DNA of 64,000 nt from Paramecium tetraurelia (taxonomy: Eukaryota; Ciliophora; Oligohymenophorea; Peniculida; Parameciidae): NCBI RefSeq assembly GCF_000165425.1, contig NW_001799510.1, positions 467,459 through 531,458 on the forward strand, written 5' to 3'. Of this stretch, positions 1 through 12,442 are shown piece after piece; the stretch's first letter is position 1, and each line of letters begins with the position of its first letter. The notes beneath the pieces were generated by a model. It had not been told where the DNA came from. It was given only the letters and a program-made list of their open reading frames with translations, and did no database searches. Both the position numbers and the translations under genes were made by a program.

Positions 1-3000
1 GATTTAGAGAATAATAGATGATATCAAAAAGCATAAGTCCTTATAAAATTTACCAACATAAGAAATCATTGAAATTTTTGCTAAACTTCCTGAAAGCAAA
101 ACTAATTAAACATCTGGAATTGCTCTTAACATTATTATAAAACTATTCAATGCAGTTTTATTGTTTAAAGTAAATCAATTTCTATTTTAGGCAGACATTC
201 ATCCCTTATTATATTACTTCTATTTGCTTAAAGAAGAAACAAATGAAAATGTGCAATTAAAATTGGTACAATGCAGTGTACATTTAATTAATAATGAAAT
301 AGTAAATATCAATCATCCTGAGGACATAGAGAAAGTAATAGTGATTCTAAAAGTAGCTAATGTGTATATTTTTCACCTTGGTAATGGCAAAAAGTCCAAT
401 CATACAAACAACAGCAATCACAGGTTTGATGGAAATCTTAGATTATCTGTGTAGACAATACAGTGATTAACCTAATAAAAATGGAGTTACGATATTTGCG
501 CAACTTATCCAAGGTATGAAAGGACAGAAGGTCTCTTTCATAATATAGAATGAGTTTTCTAGAGGAATCTGTAGAGATATGTTATCTTAGATCATAACAA
601 ATTTAGGATCTTTTATAAACAAGGATGAATAGGTTAGCAAAGTAATCTAAGAATTTTCAGCTATTATTTATGAAGAGATGAGTTTGGATTCTGCAGATGT
701 TTAATTCAGTATTTCCATATTTAATCATAGATGCAAGAAGAATTAGGGATTCATTTGGTATAATAGTCACCTTACAAAAAGACATATCATTAATAAAACA
801 TATCAGTCTACTATTCACTAGATCTCCGTCGTATGGTTATGTTCGATATTGGATCTTGGAAGGAATTCTGACTATACTGCAAGATCCTAAATTAGTGATG
901 CTACTATCATAAGGATCTGTATAAGAAGAAAATTAATAGCAATAATCTACTTTGTTATAACACTTAATTTTTATTATCAAGTTATCAACAGAATAGGAAC
1001 CTTAATATACAATAAATTAAACTAATTAATAATAGGCATATGCAAAATTTAAGAATTTGTATTAATAAAATTTACTTAACCTAACAGAAATTCCATGTTA
1101 CAATAAAGCATTATTCATTAAAAAATCAGGTATAATAGCAAATTTTATAAATAGTTGAATGCATTTTTCATTTTACTGATTCGATTCTAAAGATTTAAAA
1201 GTTAAAAGGAATTTTATTATTCTGTTAGAATTACAAATAATTTTAATCAAAAATAATAATAGATGAAAATTGCAAGGAGCTTAATTCAATAACCGAGTAA
1301 GCACAATAGTTAATATTAAAATCAATCCAAAACATAATCGTAAATCTGAATGACGATACCCAGTATTAAACTCTTTTAAATTCTCTATAAAGTTGGATTG
1401 AGTTATCTAGTTCTTTAGGTTAAATTAAAACTAGAGAAGCCTTCATTAAATATTTGAGTAGTCTTTGTATTGGCAAATAAAACGCTGCTCTAACAAAGTG
1501 TCAGTTATAAAGTGCAAAATTCTTATTCAAAATTGCACAAAACGAAAGTAAATGTACATAATTAAATTTTTAGATTTTTTGGATACTAAGTCCTGGTATA
1601 TAATTATGAAGACTATGCAATACTTTGAAGAACAAATTTAAAAATCATAAGCCTAAAATTAAATTTCATAAGAATTACATCCTGAAGTTATTTAGTAAGA
1701 AATAACTTTGCTAAACAATATCTGCGAAGGTTTATTCGCATCTAGTAACTTATACGAAGATTCCCAATTGCTCTAGATGATTGAAGCAATAAATCAAGTT
1801 ACCTTGAGTTTAATGGAGTAGTATAATAATGTTTAGAATCTAGTTAATTGCAAGTCCATTTCATTTGGATTGTAAAAGATTCACTAAATAACTAAATAAA
1901 ATTGGTTCAGAATTCATCAATTTTGGGACTTTATCACAGCTCATTTTATATGCATAGCAAATTATAAGCAAAGGGCTTTTAGAGAAACAGCTTTGGAGAT
2001 CTTTTCATAATTAGTGCAATAAGGATTTATATATTTCTTAAGACCAGATTAAAGTCGTTGTTGGGAAGGAGATACTTGGTAGTCTCATTTATTAAGTCCC
2101 ATTCAACAAATGATTAAAATTCCTTATGCTGATGTCAAAGAAACTTTGCTAAACATTATTTTTAAACTGATTTAAAATAATGGACATGAATTGAATATTC
2201 TAGGATTTAATACAATTATAGAAATATTGTTAATCAGCTGTGATGAAACAGAACCGGCTGGATATGTAAATATTGGATTTCACATTTTGGAATTGTTGAT
2301 AGGGTAATTTATGCATTTATTGGATCCTAAGACTACCAGAAGACTACTACCATTAATTAAGCAATTTAGATAAAGAACAACAGAGTAAAATATTAGTTAT
2401 GTTTCAGTTGGTCTGATTTGGTAATTAGCAGATAACTTAAATAAGATCTGTCCAAGTCAGACATCCCAAACTGAAGTAGAGGAATTATGGACTGTTGTTT
2501 TATAGAGTTTGAAGGACTTGTCTTTGGATAACACTCCAGATGTTAGATAATCAGCTTTACATATCATAATTTAAATTATATTAATTAACTGCGGATCATT
2601 TAAAGTTAACTTTTAAATTGATCTACTAAAAAACCTAATATTCAAGATTTTAGATGATTTGATTGGAAGAGTTGCCTAATTATAATAATTGGAAGGGATT
2701 TTTAATTCCAAAATGCCAAATTATATAAAAGAAGAAGATTATCCAAAATTTACTAAATTCTCTGAGAAGGATTTATTAACTTCAACTGTAAATTAAAATG
2801 AAGTCATAGCAGCCTGGGAAGAAACTACTAAGATAATGATTCAAAATTTAACCAAATTTTTAAAGAAAATATCATAATTAGAAGATCAAGAGTTTAAGTA
2901 ATAAGCATAATAATTGTACAATGAAATATTCATAAGATTAATAATTGCATTTTAAATTAACAATTAGGATTTAAAATGGGAAATTGTTCGTTTAATTAAA

Positions 3001-4197
3001 GAAAGCACAGAAATTATGATAGAAAAAAACTTGGTTACTTCATTCGACTGGGCTAAGGAATTCATAATCTGCATATAAGAGTTTATTGGTTAAAAGGTCT
3101 AAGATAATAGGGATGTTAAAACATTAATAAACAAGATTTTGCCGGAAGTGTGTGAATTATATGTGTTATTTCTAAAAGCTCATAAAAAAGATTAAAACTC
3201 ATTCTCAAAAGAATTAATGGACAATCTATATGAAAGTTATTAAGAAATTATTGATTTGCCAATAAATATCGAAAACACAACTAACATAAAGATATGGATA
3301 GATGAAAAGTAATTACATGATTACGCTGAAGACTTTTATGTTTATCTTAACAGTTAGCAAGATAAATCTAAACTCTATGCTTTTCTATTACTGAATCTAA
3401 AGAAGGAAGGGGGAATGACCAAATTATAGGACCTGCTCATTTACAAATACACCCAATTGTTAAATAAATATATCTAAGAAGAAAAATTAACTGATCCTTT
3501 GTTAATTAAATAGTATTTTGAAATTTGTCTCATTTAACTTTCAACTAGATAAAACCAACAGAAAGTAAATAATGTTAAGAGTTATAATAAAACCAATAAA
3601 CCAATATGGGTTCAGGTTCTACCATAAATAATTGATACTATTTATATTAGCTAAGAAGAAGAGTATGTCTAACTTTTATCTGAATAGCTTACTTTTACTT
3701 AGTCATGGGACAAAATAATAAGTATTGACGGTTTAAGAAGCTGCATTGATGTGGAACTACAAATTTGCGAATGGCTTCTTTAATAAGACATTTTAAATAG
3801 GGAAATTGTTAATTATTGGGAATTATTGTCTAGGAATATCAATTTATATTAATTAGAAGATTTGTTTTACGAAACAAGATAAAAGTTATTGAATATAGTA
3901 TTTAAGAAGTCAAAAAATTTATATACTTTAAATCAGATCTGCTAATCTTTGGTAACCTAATTTATGAAGGATGAATATATGTCAGGATCAATGCCTTTAA
4001 GTAGAAAGCGAGTGTAAGAAATTATTCAATTGCTATTGGAATTATAATCATTAAAAGATTTGAACTTAGAGCCACACCCACTGCTATAAGTATTTGAGTG
4101 TTTAGTAGAATTGATTACAACAAGAGAAATTGATATTAAATTGCCTCTATAAAATTTATTTAAGTAAGTGGCATTAAAGATCAGATCGCAAAAATGA
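1..4197 (+). CDS. MON2: MON2 homologue, 5' truncated by window edge
   Basis: MON2 is a large peripheral Golgi/endosome HEAT-type scaffold related to the non-catalytic parts of Sec7 Arf-GEFs; it acts with Dopey in endosome-to-Golgi transport. The frame is already open at base 1 and ends at TGA 4195-4197 after the residues KIRSQK. Tiny introns are visible near 170-190, 343-361 and around 700. The early part (about 190-700) resembles the N-terminal DCB region (VQLKLVQCSVHL). The best match is at about 2390-2600, where VSVGLIWQLADN and LDNTPDVRQSALHII align with the human segments SLTSIGLLWNISD and DPRPAVRKSAGQTLF. Helical Leu/Ile-rich repeats fill the rest. The N terminus lies outside the window. 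Confidence is good for the family; not every intron between 700 and 1900 was resolved. Confidence 0.75.
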
Positions 4198-5653
4198 GAT
4201 AAATTAAACATTCTAAATATTCATTATAATAGTTATTCATTTTTCTTATTAAATTAGCTTAGAATAAACAATAATTTTTTTGTTAATGCATTTAACTAAA
4301 TAGCTTTGTAATTATTAATTTTCAGTATTTTTTATATATTATATATATGTTAATTAGCGATGTAAAATTTATATTCTTCAACTTTAAAATATTAATAAAA
4401 GGTTCTTCTATTTTGATTTCTATTTCAATCATCTCTTTAGACTGAACTCTAAATTATTATTATGTATCATTGATATGAACACTTTAGGATTTATTTTCTA
4501 TCATATATAGAAATCCAAATGTAAATGAAGTTTAACTTATGTCGCTTCTTATTCAATTAGTTTTAAGGCTCTCTAAAGAACAGTTAAGAAATTGGTTAAG
4601 GAGGAAAAGCATTTAGGTTGAGAAAATCTGCTTGAAATATTACAATTATTTTAACTAATGCCTATGCAAATTCTAATTTTTTTGCAAATATGGAGTAAAA
4701 TCTGCGAGTTAAGATTGATGAAATAAAACTTTTATTGATATAATCAAAAAGAGAAAATAACAAATAATCGATAAGAAATATAATACATTTACAATTCTTT
4801 TTATTATTAAAAGAGACTTAAATTAGTTTTGAATATCTTTAGTTTTAAAATGACTAAGGTAGAGTATTAAAATATCTAGTATTTAATTTTATAGTGAAGT
4901 CTTGTTATCAATGATCACAATAAATAAAATTGTTCATTCGAGATATTATTATTTTATCAAAATATTTTTGTTGAACCACTACAAATTTCTGTTATTTTTG
5001 AATTATATAAAATATGATGAAAAAATAAATTTTCCTTAAATTTCTTGTTACCTCATGTTTCTCTGAAATCTTGGAATAGAGTTTTGGTTAACATGGATAT
5101 TAGATTATAATTTAGAAAAAGTTGATATTTTTAGACATTATAATATTCCAAATATTTTTAATTAATCATGCAAATCATATGAATTTGAATTATTTTATGC
5201 AAATGAAATAATTAGTTCATTATGTTTATTGTTAGTTTTGAGTTAAATTTCCCTGAGTTCTATATTTATATCGATTACATAAATTTATGATTCTTTGAAA
5301 TTAAGGCTAGGATTTTATTATACTAATAAGAAATAAATATTGTGTTATGGTCTTTGTTTGATTGAATTTGTTTTTTTAAATTTGATTTATTTAATAAGGC
5401 CATTAATAAAAAATGTAATGATTTTAGATGATGGTTTTAATTATTGTGGAATTGCAGAGTAGTTTGGATGCTTATGCCAGTTGATGTCAAAATTGTGATT
5501 AGAAAATTATCCTTTCGAATAGAACACTGAAATTATAGGAAGATAACTAATTTACAGTATTAAAGCTATGAGATAACGACTAAAAGTTTGAAATAGCATT
5601 GACAATGCCAAACAGATGAATATGTGTTTATCAATATAAAAAATTACTATATA
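4198..5653. other. Gene-poor stretch with decayed coding-like fragments
   Basis: About 1.45 kb with no intact gene. On the + strand around 4563-4750 a helical coding-like segment (KALQRTVKKLVKEE, then ENLLEILQLFQLMP) is interrupted by an in-frame TGA after HLG. Around 5430-5520 another short segment (DDGFNYCGIAEQFGC) also ends quickly at TGA. The intervening sequence is close to plain A+T-rich DNA. The simplest reading is an old gene copy in decay plus the 3' flank of MON2 and the terminator side of the BAH-PHD gene. A real gene with unrecognised introns cannot be excluded. Confidence 0.35.
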
Positions 5654-6403
5654 TCAGTTTTTACAATCTGGACATACATATTTATTAAGTTTATCCGCTT
5701 AGTCTTGTGTTAGGCCCACACATTTTAAGTGACACCATTTTTAACAAACATCGCAAAATATATACCTAATTTAGTTTAAGTTGATACTTTAAATCTGGAT
5801 TGGCGGGCTTATGACATATACAAACTTATTTCCATTATTCAACAGAGGGGTATAATTTTCTGTCTATAAATGAGGCTCTTGTGAAGTAAACATTATCATT
5901 TAACTCTTCAATTTGATCATACTCCTCATAACTGAGTATAATTGCTAATCCCACGATGCTTTCTACTTCAATATAGTCAAATTCATTAGTTTTGAAAACT
6001 TCATTTTCTGAAATACAATCCATTTATTCCTTGGGTATACCATAGAGTTCATTTTTCCTATAAAACCATTGCACTTTGATTAAGGGTATGCAATTATCTT
6101 CATCATCGTAGAGTTTAACTATTTTAATAAGTTTAGCCACATATTCTGATCGGTTGTCGCCTTTGATGCATAAGTTTTATCCAACATGATAGATCTAATC
6201 CTCATACTTTAATTTTTAATAATTCGTTCTAGAATAGTAAAATAACCTAACCTTGACTTATTCTAATTTTATAAAATCCTCACCACTTATTTGAAATCTT
6301 TTCTCCTGAGTAAATTTTGGATGTTGCATTATCTCTTAAGAGGAATACAATCTTCTTTGAGAGTGGAGGTAGATGAAATTCTTTGTTCCTATGATACGGA
6401 CAT
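5654..6403 (-). CDS. BAH domain plus PHD finger chromatin protein
   Basis: Predicted histone-mark reader of about 233 residues, with the architecture of the plant SHL/EBS proteins. Start ATG at 6401-6403 (MSVSQEQR), stop TGA 5654-5656. Two introns were placed at about 6227-6249 (23 nt) and 5775-5796 (22 nt). Residues 55-160 form the BAH domain: YVAKLIKIV, IKVQWFYRKNEL, and NDNVYFTRASFIDRKLYP. Then follows a PHD finger with Cys/His ligands in the order CICH, FCDVCQKWCHLKCVG and YVCPDC, ending two residues before the stop. The BAH-to-PHD order and spacing are exactly as in the plant family. It likely works in the nucleus on methylated histone H3 tails; the target mark is inference. Confidence 0.85.
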
Positions 6404-7233
6404 ATTATATCAATTTGATATTTAAAATAAAATTAATCAAATTTTTAATCGCTACTAAATCTTTATATACCAGGGTTATTGCCTCATTGGAACTGATGAT
6501 TTTTCAATAGTTTCTACATCCTCATGATTATCAAATGGCAAACTGTCAATATATAAAGATGTTTAATAAAAATGATTTTTTTTTTAAATAATTCGTTTTC
6601 AATAAAAAACAATTATGCACAAAAATTATTTTATACTCATTATTACAATGTATACGTGATGGAAATCCGATTTTTAACTGGATACGTAAGTTTCATAACA
6701 AGAAGTAAGAATAAATAATCCAATTAGTACTCTGAATTCTACAATGAATATTAAATAATAAATAAATAATGAATATTTAATTTGTTATAATTAATAGTAT
6801 TAATGTGATTCGATTAGCGCAATCAAATTAATTTCTCATATATATTTTTATCAAGGCAAGGAAAAACCCATGATGTTTAAACAATATGATAATCTTCACA
6901 TTCAATATGGAATTATTTTAAATTTTATTTTGGTTTCATATAAATCATTTAAAGAGCCACCACTCCTCCTTATTCTATTTTGTTTTAACTATAGGTTAAA
7001 TTAATAAAAAATATAGAAAAAGTAATATTCAAAACAAGAATATTCACATTTATATTATTAAATAAATAACTATGAAAATATTTAGATTGGTTAGATTTTA
7101 TTTAATTTTGTTAAATTTCAATTAATTTATGTGAAAAGTAAACTTGTAATTCATCTACCCTATTAATTTATATTTGTGAAGTTATTGTTATATTAAGAAT
7201 TAAAATTTATTAAAAATAAAATTATTTAACAGA
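6404..7233. other. Intergenic, divergent promoter region
   Basis: A stretch of 830 bp between two divergently transcribed genes. It is very A+T-rich with many TAAT/TTTA runs, and no open frame with coding-like composition was found on either strand. It must hold both promoters, but no specific element can be recognised by eye. Confidence 0.5.
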
Positions 7234-9646
7234 ATGGGTTAAACCAATTCATAAAATTTACAATAATCGAAAATGGATGTTCCTAAAATCAGTCAACTCT
7301 AATTTTGGAAGTAATCAACAGATATCCGCTATGGAGAGATAAGAATATTCAAGACGCAGGATCAACATGCTGTAGCTGTTAAAGATCATATTTTTTAAGA
7401 TGATGAATAATGGAATTAATTCAAAATAACCCAGGAGAAATAAATGGGAAATGTAAATTATCATCATTAATACAATATATAGAAATAGAGTACCCCTTTC
7501 TTAATTTAAATGATGGACTTATAACATGTCACAGAGAAGGAACTCTGCTCTCAATTAACTTAAGCTCATAGTGTCTATGAATATTTTGATGAATATTTGG
7601 AAAGAGTAATAAATGAGTTAAGTGAAACTAAATAATATTTTGATGAAATTGAAATAGTTGCTATGCTCCATTGTACAGTAATAAAATGAATCATATAATT
7701 AGTTAACGGCATTATAAAGATTGAACGATCAATAAAAGCAACATGGCGATATCAGACCTTTAACTATAAGTTTGACATCTTATGCTCAAAGAAGTTAATT
7801 TCGATAGAACCATCCATTTTCAGTTTTCAAATTGACAGATATCCAAGAAATGACAGACATGACTGCTTATAGAAGATGCATAGCTAAATAACAAGGCTAA
7901 TACAATTTAAGTCCTGAATAATTGTCATCTCTTAAACATAAAGTCTTAAGACCCAATATTGACTAAAATAAGTCAGATGTATTCTGTATTGGATTAACTG
8001 CATTATAAATGGCAACTTTGAGTTTTGTTTAGGATATTTATGACCTGTAAAGTTATACTTTTAATATGGAAAAATTAGACGATTATTTATTCTTCTTGAA
8101 ATCTTAATATAGTTCCGACTTATATGATATTGTTGAATCTTTACTTATAATGGCTCCAGATAATAGACCCAATCCAAAACAAGCTCATGAACTATTGTAT
8201 AAATACAGATTTTAATTGGAAGACTATTTTAGAGTAATATTTTATCAATATATGCATTAGTCATCTACTATTGGTGAATTCATACCGAATTATTCAATTG
8301 ATTTCAGAGAATAAAACAATGGCATTCATAAGCAAAGAGTTGTTAACCATTAATCACATAGTTTGCAAAACTAAGATCCAAATAATTAATTATATCATTA
8401 AGTTGAGAATCTAGATTAAAGAGCAAAAGTAGCTTTAAAAAGAAGTTAAGATGCCCAGATAAGATTCTAAAAGTCACCTAATAAATAGTTTAAAGTTCCT
8501 ATTCCTAATTGGGAACCAACGAAAAGTTTAAAAGAATATTCTAGTTTATAGCCAATTACTTTATAAGAAATTCTTCCTTTATAAAATAAATAAATGAATA
8601 TCTAGAGTGATCAAATCATTATTTAGGATCCACCTTCTAATAGGCAATCATTTTTTAAGAATTTAACTAATCAATAATAATATTAACAACAGAATTTCAG
8701 TGAACATGAGTAAGTTATTCATAATGATGATGAATATGCATATAATCATTAAGAAATAGATGAATAACCAAAGCAAAGTTTAGTTGAGTAAGTAGAACTA
8801 ACTAATTCAAATCTAAAAACACTACAATAAAAACCTATTACTAATTAGTATGATAATAACGTATTTTAATAATAATCATTATTTCAATCAATAAACACCG
8901 ACTAAAAGAAATTTCCATAGTAATAATAATAATAGTAACTACAATAATAAACTTATTCATAAATTTAATAACAATCATATCAATACTCAAATTAGGTTTA
9001 ATCAAAACAACTATAAAACATTGAATAGTAATCCTAAGCTCGCTCTTCAGCTTACAACTATCCCCAAAATTAAATAAATGAAAGCATAAATGATCATCAA
9101 AGATCTCCATATGCTTTATAATAAAGATAATCTTTGGCATTATCTCAAGATAAAGTGATTACCTAATAATTAACTGGATAATAAGTTGAATAAACACTAC
9201 AAAATCTATAAAATAGATAATCTATTCGTCAAGATTCCTTTGGTGTAGGAGCTAATAGACCACAATAGCCATTGGTAGTACCTAAATCTCCAGAAATTGA
9301 GCCTAAGAATATTTTCCCCTAGTTGGATTAAGAAAAGTAATCTTAATAGAATCAAAGATCTCCAATATAGCCACTTGAAAGAATGGATGATGATGATTAG
9401 GAACATCATTACAATCCACAATTAACCGAATCAAATGACTCTTAATAGGCCATATCTGTACAAAGCAAACCCCAAAGTATAAGAGGCACAATGGTTGGTA
9501 GTTAATCACAATTAAAGGTACCTCCATCTGTGGCATCTAGATAATAGCGTCCAACTGTCTAAAAATAATAAACTACTACTACTACATCCTAGAAAAATAT
9601 ATATAATCTATCATAAAAGAAAAGTAGTAAAATCATTAAAAAATGA
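7234..9646 (+). CDS. Divergent protein-kinase-like protein, predicted N-myristoylated
   Basis: A 795-residue product with one 25-nt intron (7678-7702); the spliced length is an exact multiple of three. It begins MGQTNSQN, a textbook N-myristoylation start. Residues 1-330 look like a highly diverged kinase fold. HGDIRPLTI stands where HRDLKPxN is expected. DVFCIGLTALQMATL corresponds to the DxxSLGxxxxEM helix of the C-lobe. APDNRPNPKQAHELL fits the RPxxxELL end of the domain. No convincing VAIK lysine or DFG was found, so activity is doubtful. The C-terminal 450 residues are Gln/Asn/Ser-rich and low in complexity. Such kinase-like proteins are common in Paramecium. A role as a membrane-bound scaffold is inference. 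Confidence 0.7.
7678..7702 (+). other. 25-nt intron typical of this genome
   Basis: GT..AG intron within the kinase-like gene. It begins GTAATA and ends AATTAG, contains an in-frame TGA, and its removal restores a single frame of 796 codons. Given as a clear example of the intron class found throughout the window. Confidence 0.85.
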
Positions 9647-9870
9647 CTGTTGCATAATATTTATTTACTATAATTATGAAATATTAAAACTAAACATTCT
9701 ACTCTTCATTTTTAAGATTAAATTGCAACAAACGCTTTTATTTCTACAATAGTTGCATCTTTAATGGTATTCCTTATAAATTATAGAGTAATTTGTTTGA
9801 TATTCTTGAACCTTAACTTAAGCTTATTGTATTTTATTTTGTTTCTTTAATATAAAAAATAAATTATAAA

Positions 9871-11218
9871 ATGGATAAATTGTATAGTTTTAAAGCTAAG
9901 TCGTAAGTTGGTCACATTAAATAAGTCATTAATTAAGAATAGAAACTACAATTTTACAGTGAAGAAGAAGGTGAGACGACTAACTCTCAGGATAATACAC
10001 CTAAAACAAATGTAAAAACAAAAGTGAAATCGCCAACTTAATAAAATGGGTATTAGACAGATGATTCTGATTCTGGAACCCCTAAAAACCAAAAGCCAAG
10101 AACCAAGTAACCTTAAGGTACCTTTATTTTACTTAATTAGCTGCTAAAATGTCAAGATTCAGCAATTTAGTAAATACTAAGAAAATTGATGGAGATGTTG
10201 AGATCGAACCAGAGTTTAGTGATAATGACAAAAAGTAATAACCTGCTCAAATTCAATAATAAGAGGGGAATTATAACATTGAAGAGCAAGCCCAAAGAAT
10301 TCAATAAAAACTAACTCAACAACCATAGAACCCAAAGCTTAACAAAACTAAGTATTAGATTAGCTATAATTTAGATAAGCAGTCTCGATGCAAAATTTAA
10401 ATGCGAATTCTGATAATGAGTAAAGTAAGAAGAATTCACAAAATAGTGGAAAAGATAAATTAAGCAATCATCCTTTCAGACATTTGATTTTCGGTCCAAA
10501 TGTAACTGAACAAACATTCAAGAAACATCTTATTCTAACTCAGAGAGGTTTAATTTATGCTAGAAAATGCTTGAAAGGTCCTTCTGACAAATTTATACAA
10601 TCAAAGAAGGTGCAACTTTCCGAAGCTTACCCTAAGAAAGAACGAGCTCTTATCTTAGATTTAGATGAAACTTTAATTCATTCGTGCACTCAAAGGGAAA
10701 ATCCTTAAGTTTATGTTACTGCTGTTGGAGATTTTGGAGAAGAAGCCAAAGTAATTTTAATTTCAATATTTTAGATTGGGATTAATATTCGACCCTATAC
10801 TTCGCTGTTTCTATAATAACTGTCTCAATATTATACAATATATATTTACACTGCTTCATCCTCAGCATATGCTCAAGCAATAATTTAATATTTGGATCCA
10901 ACTAAATAGTACATATCGGGAATTATGACAAGAAATAATTGTATGGAAACCAAAAATGGTTTCTTTATTAAGGATCTTAGATTAATAAGCAACAAGGAAC
11001 TAAAAGACATGCTCATAGTGGACAATTTAGCTCACTCTTTTGGTTTTTAAATTGAAAATGGAATTCCGATTCTAGAATGGCATAATGATCAAAATGATCA
11101 AGAATTAAAATATTTAATTGATTATTTGATAGAAGCAACTCATTATCAAGACCTTCGAGAATATAACACGAAAAAGCTAAGACTAGATGATTTATTAGAA
11201 TTTCATATTGAAGAATGA
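9871..11218 (+). CDS. FCP1/SCP-type (NIF) Ser/Thr phosphatase
   Basis: A HAD-family phosphatase of the type that dephosphorylates the RNA polymerase II C-terminal domain or other phosphoserine proteins. Start 9871 (MDKLYSFKAK), stop TGA 11216-11218, 425 residues after removing introns 10118-10140, 10352-10374 and 10751-10774. The first 220 residues are polar, Gln/Ser-rich and probably unfolded. The catalytic domain covers about residues 250-420: DLDETLIHS supplies the two acid nucleophile positions (DxDxT), RPYTSLFLQ and IYIYTASSSAYAQ form the second motif (T/SA), and DMLIVDNLAHSF is the distal acidic motif. All key residues are present, so it should be active. Intron 3 has a length divisible by three and no TGA, so its retention would keep the frame. 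Confidence 0.9.
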
Positions 11219-11330
11219 GGTATTTTTATATTAAATTATTTTATTTTATTTAGTGTTATCAAATTTATTAAGTATATTTCACTATAGAATTAAAATCATT
11301 TACTGAAATTAATAGTCGCCATTAATAAAC

Positions 11331-11600
11331 TCACTTCTAAGATTTGTCTTAATTAAAATTTACTATTTATATAGTAATAGCTTCAAAAAGGGATTACTAG
11401 TTCCCTAATTACTTGATTTAATTTTAAACTTCTTTCTTTTTTCTAGAGACCCATTACTATTTTGTTCTTTAATTAATTCTAGTTATACTTTATTCTTTGA
11501 TATCCACATCATCTTCTTTTTCAAGAATAATTTTAGAGTTATGAACTAAATAAGCAAAACTATAAAACAAATTTATTGTCTAAAGAAAACCAAAGATCAT
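11331..11600 (-). CDS. Small possible membrane protein
   Basis: Open frame of 89 residues without intron, from ATG 11598-11600 to TGA 11331-11333. It starts with a hydrophobic helix (MIFGFLQTINLFYSFAYLV) followed by an acidic/basic tail (ILEKEDDVDIKE, then RKKKEVQNQ). The composition change from hydrophobic to charged looks like a protein, but the TGA-only stop rule makes chance frames of this size common. No family was recognised. It could also be the last exon of a longer gene whose upstream exons were not found. Confidence 0.4.
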
Positions 11601-11780
11601 CAATTTTAGGGCATGTGTTTTGATAATAATGATATTTAATTAAATTAATAATCAGATTCAGAACAAATATTGTTAAATTTAAAGAGCTTTGAATTGAAAG
11701 TAATAATTTATAAGAATAAAGAAGTCAAATTTAAATTAAACGTTAAAAACACAAGTGATTAAAACCATATTGAAAAAAAT

Positions 11781-12023
11781 TCAGAGCTGTTGCAACTGTT
11801 GGATGATATTAACTAAATCCTCCTTTTCTTTAATATGTCTGGATATTTCATTCTAATATTAATGCAACAATGAATTTGTTCTTTAGATAATTTCTTACAA
11901 TTAAGTAATGGTTTATCTGTCCTTTTCTCTGTTCGACAGTAATTAGGTAGTTTCAATTTGTGATTTCTTTTTAATTGTTTCTTTATTTGCACTCCTCATT
12001 CTCGGTTTAATGCTGCCTGACAT
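11781..12023 (-). CDS. Small basic coiled-coil protein
   Basis: Uninterrupted frame of 80 residues, ATG 12021-12023 to TGA 11781-11783. It begins MSGSIKPRMRSANKET, is strongly basic at first, and then runs as one amphipathic helix (NREKDRQTITQLQEI, HIKEKEDLVNIIQQL). Heptad-like Leu/Ile spacing suggests a short coiled coil. No family was recognised. It lies between the phosphatase gene and the zinc-ribbon gene, transcribed opposite to both. The composition is clearly unlike the surrounding DNA, so a real gene is more likely than not. Confidence 0.55.
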
Positions 12024-12442
12024 TGTTGAGTTTTGAGAGAGTGTTGCTTTTTTAAAAAAGTTCTACTATATGGTTACTTGTGGGTTTGGAGTGTAGGCTG
12101 CACTCATGTCTTTTAAATATTATTAAGAAAAGCTCTCATGAATAAGCATCTAAGAGTAAACTTTAGATTGAAGTACTTTATTATGTGGGCCCATCTTGAG
12201 CAATTATTATAAACCATATACTACAATTGATCAAAGTGTCATACTTTAAATTTTATTAGTTAAACTCTTTTAGGATTATTGATTTTTTCCTGCACTTTCA
12301 ATCTGTGAACTTGTAAATCTTCTATGAAAATTTTATGATTTTTATTTTTCAGGTTCAGGACTAATTGTTTACTTGCGTAACTAATCTTTCATAAATTAAG
12401 GGATATCTATTTTAGTATTCATAAAAATAAACAATTTAATTA
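12024..12442. other. Intergenic region
   Basis: About 420 bp between divergent genes. Slightly richer in G+C near 12070-12110 than the surroundings. No coding frame with protein-like composition and no RNA gene could be established. Confidence 0.4.

Noticed and set aside
8841..9536. Minus-strand frames of 70 to 100 residues.
   Set aside because: They are antisense to the Gln-rich tail of the kinase-like gene, where TAA/TAG glutamine codons create open antisense frames.
11541..11873. Plus-strand frame of 110 residues in ciliate code.
   Set aside because: Overlaps two minus-strand frames with more protein-like composition; length is within chance for TGA-only termination.
12089..12105. Small perfect hairpin (5-bp stem GAGTG/CACTC, 7-nt loop), considered as part of an RNA gene.
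   Set aside because: A stem this short is expected by chance and no snoRNA or snRNA boxes accompany it.
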